The notes: generated by a model not told the origin, from the sequence alone. Counted from the first letter of the stretch, positions 1 through 8,468 are shown. The stretch: DNA of 64,000 bases from Bradyrhizobium elkanii WSM2783 (GCF_000472865.1 NZ_AXAP01000020.1:1-64000); one strand, 5' to 3'. Numbers and translations are program-made.

Positions 1-224
1 GTCTCCAGCGGCGTCGCATCCCAGACACCGTCCGCAATGAAATGGTGCAACTGGTCGTAGTTGCTCGTGGCAAGGCGTTCCGCCATCGGCTGAACGCTCT
101 TGCGATCGCCCGGACCGATCAATCCCGCAACATACAGAGGACACATCCGCTGCCGGGTCTTATGACCCAGCCGGTCCAAGAACGGCATCAGCCAGCGTTC
201 GAGTTCGTCTTCCCATCCCGGCAT
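1..224 (-). CDS. IS701-type transposase, N-terminal part (runs off window)
   Basis: An open frame starts at the ATG at 224 and stays open to base 1, giving about 74 residues. It begins MPGWEDELERWL and contains GLIGPGDRKSVQPMAERL and DQLHHFIADGVWD, which match the conserved N-terminus of IS701-family DDE transposases. A purine-rich GGAGGG lies just upstream. The catalytic core would lie beyond the left edge, so I cannot tell whether the element is intact. The insertion-sequence end must lie between about 225 and 345, but I cannot fix the terminal repeat without the other end. Confidence 0.8.
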   Translation of the reverse strand, partial: MPGWEDELERWLMPFLDRLGHKTRQRMCPLYVAGLIGPGDRKSVQPMAERLATSNYDQLHHFIADGVWDATPLE

Positions 225-350
225 GGTCAGCCCTCCAAGAGCCGACCACCCATGAATCATTGAAAAATTGATTCGGGAATCCTATAAAACGCCGCAAAAT
301 CAACAATCTGCCAAAGTAGTGCTAATCCGCCCCACGATGTCTGTTTGGCA

Positions 351-635
351 TCAGAACTTTCGGAGGACCTGGACGGGGAAGGTCGCGTTGTTGGTCTGGC
401 CGCTGCCGTCGGTCCAGAAGCAATCGACCTGATCGTCCTTGACCGTGTCGACCGTCATCAATGACCCGCCTGAGCGCAGGCGGACAAGATCGCCGGGGCG
501 AAATTGGGGCATAGCGGGGCCGGCGGTCGAGATGCCCTGTGAAGCCGCAGCGGCAAATGCTTGAGCGAAGAAAGGTGCATTGAGTGAGAGGATCAAACCG
601 GCACCGATCGAGAAGCGCTTCATCATCGCGAGCAT
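351..635 (-). CDS. secreted YodC-like (DUF2158) small protein
   Basis: Protein of about 94 residues. The start at 635 was chosen because GGAGG sits 7 nt upstream; the longer frame from 665 has no such site. The N-terminus (MLAMMKRF then a hydrophobic stretch ending AQAFAAAA) reads as a cleavable signal peptide. The mature part carries FRPGDLVRLRSGGSLMTV and a C-terminal DCFW...FP element, the pattern of the YodC/DUF2158 family, which is thought to fold as a small beta-barrel. The molecular role of the family is not established. Classical YodC is about 60 residues without a signal, so export is the odd feature. It stands alone between the IS fragment and rpoH. Confidence 0.7.
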   Translation of the reverse strand: MLAMMKRFSIGAGLILSLNAPFFAQAFAAAASQGISTAGPAMPQFRPGDLVRLRSGGSLMTVDTVKDDQVDCFWTDGSGQTNNATFPVQVLRKF

Positions 636-690
636 GTCGCAGCCTCCGTGTCTTGCAGGGGACAATGAGGTGAGATCCTCATTCCGCCTC

Positions 691-750
691 TAGAGCATTG
701 AGCATGGTCTTTTCGGAAAACCGGTATCCACTTTTCCGGAGCATGCTCTA
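691..750. repeat. dispersed palindromic repeat A, copy 1
   Basis: Imperfect palindrome with the core TTTTCGGAAAACCGG and CACTTTTCCGGA flanked by AGCATG boxes. It recurs near 6181-6260, 7483-7583 and 45511-45615. On the minus strand it begins TAGAGCATGCTC, and this TAG is the stop codon of the upstream sigma-factor gene. Confidence 0.75.
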
Positions 751-1662
751 AATCTGCATTTCGTATTCCGCGCGTACCCGTTCATGACCCGACTCGTTCC
801 TCTGCAGGCGGTCGCGTTGCGTGGGCGGCGGCACGCTCGTCGCGCCATCAGGCGTCAATCGATCGGTCCTCAGATAGCCGACCGCTGCGCGCTTCACTTT
901 TTCAAAGGCGTGGTTCTCGATCTGCCGCACGCGCTCGGGCGAAATGTCCATCCGGCTCGCGAGTTCTGCCAGCGTGGGCGGGTTGTCGGTGAGGCGCCGC
1001 GCCTCGAAGACCTGTCGCTCCCGCGGTGTCAGCACCTTGAGCGCTGCTGAGAGTGCGGTCGTCTGCTGGGTCGTCTCGTCCCGCTCCACCAGTATCACTT
1101 CGGCGTCAGGGGAATTATCGACCAGCATCGTCTCCCATTCCGCCGTTTGTCCATCGTCGTCCATCGGCTTGTTCAGGGAAAAATCGCCGCGCAGCCGGCC
1201 GTCCATCTCGATCACGTCGGCAGCGGTGACGCCCAGGTGCTCGGCGACCACATTGGCAATTTCCGGCGTGAGCGAGGTCTGGTTGTTCGAGACTTTCCTG
1301 ATTTCGCTCCTGAGGCGGAAGAACAGTTTTTTCTGAGCGGCGGTGGTGCCGATCTTGACGAGCGACCAGGAGCGCAGGATGTATTCGTGAATGCTCGCCT
1401 TGATCCACCATAATGCGTATGTCGAAAACCGCGAGCCACGGTCCGGCTCGAAGCGTTGTGCGGCAACGACCAGACCGACATTGGCTTCGGCGATGATATC
1501 GGCGAGCGGGAGACCATATCCGCGATAATGCCGCGCTACCTTGGCTGCAAGCCTGAGATGACTTTTGACGAGCGCATGCAGCGCGGCCTGATCGCCGAGT
1601 TCATGCCAACGGCGTGCAAATTGCTGTTCCTGTTCTGCGTCCAATAAAGAGTATTGTTCCAT
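748..1662 (-). CDS. rpoH: RpoH-family RNA polymerase sigma factor
   Basis: 304-residue sigma-70 protein. Region 2 spans about residues 30-95, with the core-binding and -10 recognition stretch around residues 60-92 including FSTYALWWIKASI. An RpoH box, QKKLFFRLR, at residues 110-118 assigns it to the heat-shock sigma-32 group. Region 4 with its helix-turn-helix (ELASRMDISPERVRQIE) lies at about 212-255. A charged tail of roughly 45 residues follows region 4, longer than in E. coli RpoH. Bradyrhizobia carry several rpoH paralogues, so it could be a stress-specific copy. AGGAA precedes the ATG. Its stop codon falls inside repeat A. The neighbours are unrelated, suggesting a monocistronic gene. 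Confidence 0.88.
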   Translation of the reverse strand: MEQYSLLDAEQEQQFARRWHELGDQAALHALVKSHLRLAAKVARHYRGYGLPLADIIAEANVGLVVAAQRFEPDRGSRFSTYALWWIKASIHEYILRSWSLVKIGTTAAQKKLFFRLRSEIRKVSNNQTSLTPEIANVVAEHLGVTAADVIEMDGRLRGDFSLNKPMDDDGQTAEWETMLVDNSPDAEVILVERDETTQQTTALSAALKVLTPRERQVFEARRLTDNPPTLAELASRMDISPERVRQIENHAFEKVKRAAVGYLRTDRLTPDGATSVPPPTQRDRLQRNESGHERVRAEYEMQI

Positions 1663-2222
1663 CGTAAAGGTTCCTATTTGCGCCCGACGCTTTGCGTCGA
1701 GTGCTGGTCGAGGCCCGCGCTATGTCGAGGCATTACGATCATTAGGGGCAGGCGTTGCATCGGTCTTTCGAGAGCGACGGTTTTTGCTGAAACGCACATT
1801 TCAGATCACTTCGGTCGAAGCCCGGAGTTTGTGTCGTGCCGAGATCGAAGCTCGGTCGGGGCCGGTAACGCACTGAGCTGTTCATGGCGATCACGCTCTC
1901 GCTTCGAGTTAGCTGCAAGCTGAACGTAGGCCACGCGTGGTCGGCGGGGCCACTAAACAGGCGTTTAATGAGTTCACGTCCGATTGAGAGGATGCTGCTT
2001 ACAAATCGGTGAGCTTGCTGTGCTCGCAGGCAAGCGAGTTCACGCCGCGGTTATTTGTGAAGCGCAGGTTGGTCGAGGAGGGGAGGCGGCCGTGCGAATT
2101 CGCAAATGCGTGCGATCTCGCTCTTGCCATTGCTCGCGGGCCGCGCGCTATTCCGATGATGGCGGAGCCGGACGTCGCGAACGACGCCCGGCTCTGTCTT
2201 GCTCCTTGGGCTCCTCTAGCGC
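1663..2222. other. gene-free stretch between sorbosone-dehydrogenase-like gene and rpoH
   Basis: No frame here has family resemblance, a good ribosome site and plausible codon use together. It should hold the minus-strand promoter and leader of the sigma-factor gene. A short GACGC-TTT-GCGTC hairpin at 1686-1698 lies in that leader. A strong GC hairpin near 2165-2194 lies downstream of the dehydrogenase gene. I see no other structure. Confidence 0.6.
2165..2194 (-). terminator. hairpin downstream of sorbosone-dehydrogenase-like gene
   Basis: GAGCCGG (2165-2171) pairs with CCGGCTC (2188-2194), and an inner ACGTCG/CGACG pairing closes on a CGAA loop. It lies about 30 nt past the stop codon of the minus-strand gene. 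No T-tract follows, so it is a terminator candidate from position and stem strength only. Confidence 0.4.
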
Positions 2223-3590
2223 TTATGTGTCCGACTTGGTTTGGGCCGCTGGGCTCGTGGCGGACACCCGCCACACCGTGTTTCCGACATCGTCGGCGAT
2301 TAGCAGCGCACCCGCCCGATCGATCGCGAGGCCAACCGGCCTGCCGCGCGCGCGATCGTCCGCATTGAGGAATCCGGTGACGACGTCCTGCGCAGGACCG
2401 GATGGCTTGCCGCCGCTGAACGGCACGAACACCACCTTGTAGCCGTTGAGCGGGGTTCGATCCCAGCTACCATGCTCGGCGACGAACGCGCCTCCATGAT
2501 ACTGCGCTGGAAGGTTGTTGCCGGTGTACATGGCGAGGCCAAGCGGAGCCACATGAGAACTCAGGGCATAGTCCGGCGCAATCGCCTTGGCCACGAGATC
2601 GGGGCGTTGCGGCTCGACGCGCGGATCGAGATGCTGGCCATAATAGCTGTAAGGCCAACCATAGAAGCCGCCATCCTGCACCGAGGTCAGATAGTCCGGC
2701 ACGAGGTCGGGGCCGATCTCATCGCGTTCGTTGGCGATGGCCCAGAGCTTGCCGGTCTCGGGCTCCCACTGCAGCCCGGTGGGATTGCGCACGCCGCTGG
2801 CGAAGATGCGATGGGCGCCGCTCGCGCGGTCGATCTCCCAGATCGCGGCTCTCTCGTACTCGGCCTGGATGCCGTTCTCGGTGATGTTGCTGTTCGAGCC
2901 GACACCGACATAGAGCTTTGCGCCGTCGGGGCTCGCGAGCAAGGTCTTGGTCCAGTGATGATCGATAGGCCCGCCGGGAAGATCGGTCAGCTTGGTGCCT
3001 GATGCGGTGATGCTGGTTTGTCCATCCTCGTACGGATATCGGACGATCGCATCGGTGTTTGCGACGTAGAGATCGTGGCCGACCAGCGTAACGCCGAATG
3101 GTGAGTTGAGGTGGTCGAGGAATACGGTGCGCACATCGGGAATGCCGTCGCCATTGGTGTCGCGCAACAGCGTGATGCGATTTGCATCCTCGGCCTTGGC
3201 GCCGGCGAACCATTGCACCCAACCGGTGATGAGATCCTTGGGCCGGAAGACCGGGGCCTTCGGGCCATTGCTTTCGATCACCAACACGTCGCCGTTCGGC
3301 AGTACGTAAAGCGATCGCGGATGTTGGAACCCCGTGGCCAATGCACGGACCTGCAACCCTTCCGCCACCTTCGGCGTTTCGTCACCCCACGGAGCTGGCC
3401 GCGCAATCCTGATCGGCGGCAGCAGATATTGCTGCACCTCCGGCAAGTACGGATGGGCGCCGATCTGCCTTGCGGGATTCCCGCCGCTGTCGTCACAGCC
3501 CGCAAGACTCAAGGCCGCGGCGGCGGCAACAGCCACGGTGGCAAAGCGCGGCAGGTTCGCCGCACGGGCAAGATTGAACAAGCTGGTCAT
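2223..3590 (-). CDS. sorbosone-dehydrogenase-like PQQ-type lipoprotein
   Basis: 455 residues from the ATG at 3590. The frame extends further upstream to 3908, but that part is the antisense of the preceding gene. The N-terminus is a lipoprotein signal with lipobox LAGC, cysteine at about residue 32. The body is a six-bladed beta-propeller of the glucose/sorbosone dehydrogenase family, with motifs such as HPRSLYVLPNGDVLV, ASGVRNPTGLQWEP and FVAEHGSWDRTPLNGY. Family members are membrane-anchored periplasmic oxidoreductases using PQQ; the substrate cannot be read from sequence. The start overlaps the stop of the DUF2231 gene (ATGA), so the two are translationally coupled. Confidence 0.85.
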   Translation of the reverse strand: MTSLFNLARAANLPRFATVAVAAAAALSLAGCDDSGGNPARQIGAHPYLPEVQQYLLPPIRIARPAPWGDETPKVAEGLQVRALATGFQHPRSLYVLPNGDVLVIESNGPKAPVFRPKDLITGWVQWFAGAKAEDANRITLLRDTNGDGIPDVRTVFLDHLNSPFGVTLVGHDLYVANTDAIVRYPYEDGQTSITASGTKLTDLPGGPIDHHWTKTLLASPDGAKLYVGVGSNSNITENGIQAEYERAAIWEIDRASGAHRIFASGVRNPTGLQWEPETGKLWAIANERDEIGPDLVPDYLTSVQDGGFYGWPYSYYGQHLDPRVEPQRPDLVAKAIAPDYALSSHVAPLGLAMYTGNNLPAQYHGGAFVAEHGSWDRTPLNGYKVVFVPFSGGKPSGPAQDVVTGFLNADDRARGRPVGLAIDRAGALLIADDVGNTVWRVSATSPAAQTKSDT

Positions 3591-4057
3591 TTGGCTGCTC
3601 CCGCGCGATCGCCATAGGTCAAGCCCCAGCCTCCCACCAACAGCGACAGCAGGAGGATCGTGACGAGTCCCGAGAGCGCGAGGCCGGTCGGCACGACAGC
3701 GGTGTAACCATCGCGGCTGTGAACGAGGACATTCACGATCGAGAGCAGGATCGCGACGACATAAGTGAGTGCGCGAAACCAGGCCGGCCTCTGCCTGTCG
3801 ATCAGGAGATCGATCACGGCGGCGATGGCCGCAAGCGCCGCGATCACCAATCCGGCCGCAATCAGCCAGACCGAAAATCTCTCCCACATCACCAGCGCAG
3901 TCCGCCAATAAGCGAGATCGGTGACGAAGGCGCCGATCAAATAGGCCACCGAAAACGGGAGCAGCATTTGATGAATGGCATGCCGGCGGGACGCAACCTC
4001 CGGCACCGCTTCAGTTTCGACTGTGGAGTTGGTGTAGGCCACCGCGATCTGTGTCAT
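3587..4057 (-). CDS. DUF2231 family four-helix membrane protein
   Basis: About 156 residues from the ATG at 4057, which has GAGGA about 7 nt upstream; the longer frame from 4204 lacks a comparable site. Four hydrophobic segments are visible: AYLIGAFVTDLAYW, a long AAGLVIAALAAIAAVIDLL, YVVAILLSIVNVLVH and ALSGLVTILLLSLLVGGW. A conserved histidine lies in the N-terminal HQMLLPFSVAYL. This matches DUF2231 inner-membrane proteins. The ATGA overlap with the downstream sugar-dehydrogenase-like lipoprotein suggests the membrane protein serves the same oxidation, perhaps as an electron-transfer or anchoring partner. That role is inference. Confidence 0.8.
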   Translation of the reverse strand: MTQIAVAYTNSTVETEAVPEVASRRHAIHQMLLPFSVAYLIGAFVTDLAYWRTALVMWERFSVWLIAAGLVIAALAAIAAVIDLLIDRQRPAWFRALTYVVAILLSIVNVLVHSRDGYTAVVPTGLALSGLVTILLLSLLVGGWGLTYGDRAGAAK

Positions 4058-4552
4058 ACTTCGATCCTCACCATCGTGTGCAAGTGCGCGGCAGTGCGCC
4101 GACGCCTGCTTTGCGAGGCAACTTTCGATCTGTTCGATATGTCGGAGCGCTTCGCAGCTCCCATACATTGCAAATGGGAAAGTGGGCGGCGCTTTCAAAA
4201 GCACGCGTTCGAAACTGACGGTAAATCCTCTGTGACCTTAACCGCTGAGCTCGGCCGGCTCGCGAAACCTATCCGAGCTGCTTCCCGCGTCATCGTCTCG
4301 AGGCGTGCGCTCGTTCGGCCGCGGCGGTATCGGCTGATGTGCCAAGGTCGGGCAGGTGACGCCGTCAGGCAATCTGTCATATGGTTGACATAGGAAGGTA
4401 CGATGTGAGGACCGAGGGATGGCGCGACCTCCGGGATCTGCTTGCGCGAAATCGAAGGCCCTTGCGAGGAAGTAGCCGGCGAGACGGCTCAGTTGTCAGT
4501 GATGCTAAGTATTGGCCAAATCGCTTCGTCCCGGGCGCAAGTCCGGCAGAGG

Positions 4553-5266
4553 ATGAACTTACCCCGCCTCGGCGCCTGGACCTTGGCGAAGGTCGCGGCG
4601 CTACTTGTCATTTTGGTAGGGGTTACCGTCGCATCTGGAAACGAGCGGACGCCGCCGGTCGGGCTCATGACGTTCAATATCCCGGCGCAGCCACTGATCG
4701 ACGCGCTGCAGGCGTACAGCCAGCAGGCCGGCGTCCAGGTGATGTTCGAAACGACCTCGGCAGCCGGCTTCCGTTCGCCGTCGGTCAACGGCGAGTTTAC
4801 GCCGCAGGCCGCGCTGCTGATGCTCCTGGCCGATACTGACCTGAGGGTTCGCTATAGCCGATCCAACGCCGTGACGCTCGCGCCGGCGTCCGTGCCGGAT
4901 CCCGACGAGCCGCCCATCCATCCCCCAGTCTCCGCGGACATAACGCTTGGAACGTTACGTGTTCGCGGTACGACCGACGCTCCCGATCGCAATATGGGGG
5001 AATATATCAGCCTCCTGCAATCGGACATTCAGAAGGCGCTCAAGAAGGGCGGGCGGACCAGGCGGGGCGAATATCGGGTCGCGGTCAAACTATGGGTGAC
5101 GCCGTCCTCGCGAGTCATAGACAGGGCCGAGCTCGACGGTTCGACAGGCGACTTTGATCGGGATAGCTCGATCGCCGAGAGCTTGCGTGGCCTGGTGTTG
5201 AGCCAGCAGGCGCCGCCTAACATGCCGCTCCCGATCCGCTTCATGATCTCGATCCATGCGCTGTAG
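4553..5266 (+). CDS. periplasmic STN-domain protein fused to TonB C-terminal-like domain
   Basis: 237 residues from the ATG at 4553, chosen because a signal-type hydrophobic segment follows at once; the ribosome site is poor and an upstream ATG at 4502 is possible. An STN (secretin/TonB short N-terminal) domain covers about residues 37-110 (FNIPAQPLIDALQAYSQQAG, then a PSVNGEFTPQAALL element). A TonB C-terminal-like domain covers about 150-236 (VKLW..., APPNMPLPIRF). STN domains normally head FecA-like receptors and touch FecR; here there is no beta-barrel. It opens a cluster with a FecI/FecR pair immediately downstream, so a signalling role is likely but inferred. Confidence 0.75.
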   Translation: MNLPRLGAWTLAKVAALLVILVGVTVASGNERTPPVGLMTFNIPAQPLIDALQAYSQQAGVQVMFETTSAAGFRSPSVNGEFTPQAALLMLLADTDLRVRYSRSNAVTLAPASVPDPDEPPIHPPVSADITLGTLRVRGTTDAPDRNMGEYISLLQSDIQKALKKGGRTRRGEYRVAVKLWVTPSSRVIDRAELDGSTGDFDRDSSIAESLRGLVLSQQAPPNMPLPIRFMISIHAL

Positions 5267-5538
5267 GCGACCAATATAAGGGGTTGCCTCAAGCTCCGGC
5301 GACATCTTACTCGATGCTGGGGCGATCAACGATTCTTGGTGCGCAGCCGTTGCAAGCTTCCGGCTGAATGGCCGCGGTATCTTAATATTCCCGCATCTGT
5401 GGTTCGATTGCTGCAATCGCCGACCAGCTTGCGAGTGACTGATGTCCGTCACGCGAGTGTCATCCTCGGTGGATAGGGAAAATAGTGGGACTGACCGCGA
5501 TCTGCGAAACGCAGGGCGTGGCGTTGCGGGGCTGGTAG

Positions 5539-6093
5539 GTGTCTGATTCGAATAGTAAATCTCTGCGAGAGACAGTCGCAGCTGATTACGAGGGCTTGGC
5601 CAGGCGTCTGACGCGTTGCCTTGGCTCCTCGGATTTTGCGCGCGAGGCGCTGCACGAAGCGTTTCTGCGAGTCGATCGAGTATCCGATGCGGTGCCGATT
5701 CATAGCCCCGTCGACTATCTGTTTCGTACCGCGCTGAATGTCGCCAAGGATCGGCGCAAAAGCGATCGGCACTTGTTGAACGCCTCGGAAATCGCGGCGA
5801 TCATGGACGTCATCCCCGACGACCGTCCGGACCCGGCAATGGTGACGGAATCGCGCATCGAGCTGACGGAATTTCAGAAGGCTCTCGCGGAATTGCCCGC
5901 CCGGCGGCGCGATGTATTTATCGCGGCCCATCTTGATCATCAGCCCCACCGCGAGATCGCGGATCGGTTTGGCATCAATGTGCGCACGGTCGATTTCGAC
6001 CTGCAGCATGCCATGGAGCATCTCAGCCGTCGGCTAGGCCGCACCGTTCTCCGGCGCCTCGGGCCGCGTCCAAAAGCGAAGGCCAGCGAGTAG
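5539..6093 (+). CDS. ECF sigma factor, FecI-like
   Basis: 184 residues starting at GTG. Sigma-70 region 2 is at about 15-75 (EALHEAFLRV, SPVDYLFRTALNVAKDRRK), and region 4 with a helix-turn-helix is at about 115-165 (LPARRRDVFIAAHLDHQPHREIADRFGINVRTVDFDL in overlapping pieces). It lacks region 3, as ECF factors do, and resembles FecI-type iron-starvation sigmas. A FecR-like gene follows after about 390 nt that contain a repeat element, and an STN protein precedes. The pair probably controls this envelope cluster, though I could not identify the target promoters. Confidence 0.85.
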   Translation: MSDSNSKSLRETVAADYEGLARRLTRCLGSSDFAREALHEAFLRVDRVSDAVPIHSPVDYLFRTALNVAKDRRKSDRHLLNASEIAAIMDVIPDDRPDPAMVTESRIELTEFQKALAELPARRRDVFIAAHLDHQPHREIADRFGINVRTVDFDLQHAMEHLSRRLGRTVLRRLGPRPKAKASE

Positions 6094-6480
6094 CTTGCAT
6101 CTTGGCAAGAGACGTGCTTGTCAGGCTGTCTAGATCATAATCCGATTGGACGGATCGGATCATGATCTCGTCTCTTTGTTTGAGCATGATCTTCGTGCGC
6201 AAACGCTTCGCGTTTGTCGCGAGGGAAAACCGGTTTCCACTTTTCCGGATCATGCTCCAGCGGCATTTTTCCAACGCGCACGGTTGAATGCCGGCGCGGA
6301 TCGCGAATCTTCAAGAAAGATTTTGAAAGATGCACTTTCTATAGCGACAAAGAGCTTGAAAGTGCGGATAGGCTGCATTTTCGATTCAGTCTTCCTTTGC
6401 GTCAATCGTCTATAGAGCATGAGGATGCGGTATTTCTGAGTACGCCGAAGTCATTCGGCGGGAGAATCAACAAAGAGCGA
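6094..6480. other. spacer between sigma factor and FecR-like gene, carrying repeat A
   Basis: The left two thirds are repeat A, copy 2, with its extension. The rest is AT-richer than the neighbours and may hold the 5' end of the FecR-like reading frame, whose start is unclear. No separate gene is apparent. Confidence 0.5.
6130..6260. repeat. dispersed palindromic repeat A, copy 2 (extended)
   Basis: Contains GAGCATGATCTT, an internal GCAAACGCTTCGCGTTTG hairpin, then AAAACCGGTTTCCACTTTTC and CGGATCATGCTC. The ends match the copies at 691, 7483 and 45511, while the inner hairpin is an insertion not seen in the other three. It lies 36 nt after the sigma-factor stop. Confidence 0.75.
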
Positions 6481-7485
6481 TTGGCCTTGACCGCAGGCGA
6501 CGATATTCCTTCCGAGCTTGACCCGCTGCTGCGGCAGGCGCTTGCGTGGGTTATTCGCCTGCACTCCGGGTCGGCGACGTCGGACGATGCTGCCGCTTTG
6601 GCGCTTTGGCGGCGGCGTAGCGCTGAGCACGAGGCCGCCTTCCGCGATGCCGTGAGGCTGTGGCGCAGTTTCGGCGAGGCGACGCGCGTGCTCGCAAGCC
6701 AAGAGCTTGTGAATGTTGAACGCCGCAGTCCACGCGACGCTCGCGACAGGCTCAGCCGCCGGGCGCTGATCGGGGGCGCGATGGCTGCCGCCGCATCGGT
6801 GGCCGCCGGATACGTGGTCGTTCGTCCGCCGATGGGGCTATGGCCGTCTTTCGAAGAACTTTCGGCGGACTATCGGACCGGCAAGGGCGAACGACGCAAC
6901 ATCGCCTTGGCCGACAACGTCTCGCTGACGCTCAACACCCAGACCAGCATCGCCGTGCGATCCGAGCAGGGGGCTCCGCGCATCGAGCTGATTTCGGGCG
7001 AGGCCGCCGTCCAGGCGGAGCGCGACGCGCCCGCGCCGCTTATCATTGATGCCGCCGGAGGCCGCGTCACGACGCGTCGCGCCAGTTTCAATGTGAGATG
7101 TCTTGATCGTGCCGTCTCGGTGTCGTGCTTTGAAGGCGCCGTCGAAGTCGAATGGAAAGGACAACGCGTCGCCATTTCGGGCGAGCAGCAGATATCCTAT
7201 TCGGCGGAGATGGGGCTCGGACGCGCCTCGCAGGCGGATCTGGAACAGGCGAATGGCTGGCGAAAGGGTCTTCTGATCGTTCGCGACTGGCCCGTCAATC
7301 GTCTGGTCCAAGAGATCAATCGCTACCGGCCGGGCAGGATTGTCGTTATGGACGAGCAGCTTGGGCACCGCATGATTTCGGGCACGTTCCATCTCGATCA
7401 CCTCGACGACTTCATCGCTCAGGCCCACGGCCTGTTCGGCGCCACGGCGCGGACTCTGCCGGGAGGCATCGTGTTGCTGAGCTAG
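6481..7485 (+). CDS. FecR-like transmembrane sigma regulator
   Basis: About 334 residues if translation starts at the TTG at 6481 (TTG 6487 is also possible). The frame is open back to 6214, but that part translates a palindromic repeat and is unlikely to be protein. Order: a DUF4880-type cytoplasmic domain (ELDPLLRQALAWVIRLHSG...WRRRSAEHEAAF in pieces), one membrane segment (RRALIGGAMAAAASVAAGY), a FecR periplasmic domain (RTGKGERRNIALADNVSLTL), and a C-terminal STN-interacting-type region (NRYRPGRIVVMD). FecR proteins hold and activate their ECF sigma in response to an STN domain. The stop TAG is the first triplet of repeat A, copy 3. Confidence 0.82.
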   Translation: MALTAGDDIPSELDPLLRQALAWVIRLHSGSATSDDAAALALWRRRSAEHEAAFRDAVRLWRSFGEATRVLASQELVNVERRSPRDARDRLSRRALIGGAMAAAASVAAGYVVVRPPMGLWPSFEELSADYRTGKGERRNIALADNVSLTLNTQTSIAVRSEQGAPRIELISGEAAVQAERDAPAPLIIDAAGGRVTTRRASFNVRCLDRAVSVSCFEGAVEVEWKGQRVAISGEQQISYSAEMGLGRASQADLEQANGWRKGLLIVRDWPVNRLVQEINRYRPGRIVVMDEQLGHRMISGTFHLDHLDDFIAQAHGLFGATARTLPGGIVLLS

Positions 7486-7583
7486 AGCATGATCCGGAAA
7501 AGTGGAGACCGGTTTTCCGAAAAGATCATGCTCAAATAAAGAATTAGAGCGGGATGACGATTCGAAGAAAAGTCATCTCGCTC
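7483..7583. repeat. dispersed palindromic repeat A, copy 3
   Basis: TAGAGCATGATCCGGAAAAG, then the mirrored CCGGTTTTCC...GATCATGCTC, followed by a second module TAGAGCGGGATGACGATTCG...GTCAT. It is nearly identical to the copy at 45511-45615. The leading TAG is the stop codon of the FecR-like gene. Confidence 0.85.
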
Positions 7584-7664
7584 GCGTCTTGAACGGACTC
7601 CGCGCCCCGCGACAAATTGTTCGAAAACGGGTCTGCCAGACAAATTGCAGGACAAGAGGATTCA

Positions 7665-8468
7665 ATGATCAAGCCGCGACATGCGGATGGCATGCACCGG
7701 TGTCGCGGGTTGGCCACCGTCATCCGAGGCATTGCGGTCGGTTTCGGGCTGCTGGGGCTGACAACAGCGGCCGCCTGGCGCGCCGAGGCTCATGACATCG
7801 GCTGGGCGGTTGGGAATTTCGCGCCGCATCAGCAGCGGTCTGAGGTTTCGCCCCTGGCGCGCACGCAGGAGCCTACGGCGCCTAACCGCCAAAAGACCGG
7901 CACCGGCTTTTTTGTCGACGACAAGGGCCATATGTTGACCGCCCGTCATGCGGCGGAAGATTGCTCGCGGCTCATTGTCTTCAAGGAAGGCCGGGCGCTC
8001 GCGGCGCAGCTCGTGGCCTTGTCGCCCAGCGCGGATATCGCGCTGATCAAGGTGACGAAGACTCTGGGCCTGGCGGCGGTTTTCCCGAATACGGTCGGCG
8101 TGAGCACCAACGACATGGTGTTTGCCTCCGCTTACGATAAGCTGGCGACCAACCGCGGCATGTTTGCAAACGCGACCGTGGCGGGAAGCCCAGGCAGCCA
8201 GTCGGGTGTGCTGCAGATAGATACGGATGTCACCTTCGGCGCCAGCGGTGCGCCGGTACTGGACAGTCGTGGCCTGGTACAAGGGATCATAAGCCGCAGG
8301 ACCGGATCGAGCCGTGTGGTCGCGGTGGGGGCAGGGGACGCCAAGAGTTTCCTCGCCTCCAAGGGAGTTCGTGTCGCGGAAGATGACCGATCCCAGATCG
8401 TCGCCACGACCTCGCGCGCCAGCCGAGCGGCCTCGATCTCGGCGCGGGTCACGTGTTTGCAGAATTGA
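7665..8468 (+). CDS. periplasmic trypsin-like serine protease (S1C type, no PDZ)
   Basis: 267 residues from the ATG at 7665, which has AAGAGG about 6 nt upstream. A signal-type hydrophobic segment lies at about residues 22-42. The protease fold runs from GTGFFVDDKGHMLTARHA to GAPVLDSRGLVQGIIS. The catalytic triad reads as His95 in TARHA, Asp124 in SADIALIK and Ser194 in GASGAP. No PDZ domain follows; the last 40 residues are low-complexity. It lies between the FecR-like gene and a TonB-C-like gene. A proteolytic step in FecR or outer-membrane signalling is an attractive but unproven role. Confidence 0.78.
   Translation: MIKPRHADGMHRCRGLATVIRGIAVGFGLLGLTTAAAWRAEAHDIGWAVGNFAPHQQRSEVSPLARTQEPTAPNRQKTGTGFFVDDKGHMLTARHAAEDCSRLIVFKEGRALAAQLVALSPSADIALIKVTKTLGLAAVFPNTVGVSTNDMVFASAYDKLATNRGMFANATVAGSPGSQSGVLQIDTDVTFGASGAPVLDSRGLVQGIISRRTGSSRVVAVGAGDAKSFLASKGVRVAEDDRSQIVATTSRASRAASISARVTCLQN

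Noticed and set aside
1663..1720. RNA thermometer (ROSE-like) in the rpoH leader
   Set aside because: Only one short hairpin (GACGC/GCGTC) is seen and it does not mask the AGGAA ribosome site, so the ROSE pattern is not supported.
1654..1923. 89-codon plus-strand frame in the rpoH upstream region
   Set aside because: No family resemblance and the start overlaps the sigma-factor start region; no good ribosome site.
3591..3908. N-terminal extension of the sorbosone-dehydrogenase-like gene
   Set aside because: It is antisense-phase reading of the DUF2231 gene and is Arg/Asp-rich; the lipoprotein signal at 3590 is the true start.
6214..6480. N-terminal extension of the FecR-like protein
   Set aside because: It translates the palindromic repeat A and lacks DUF4880-like sequence before about 6500; a later start is preferred.
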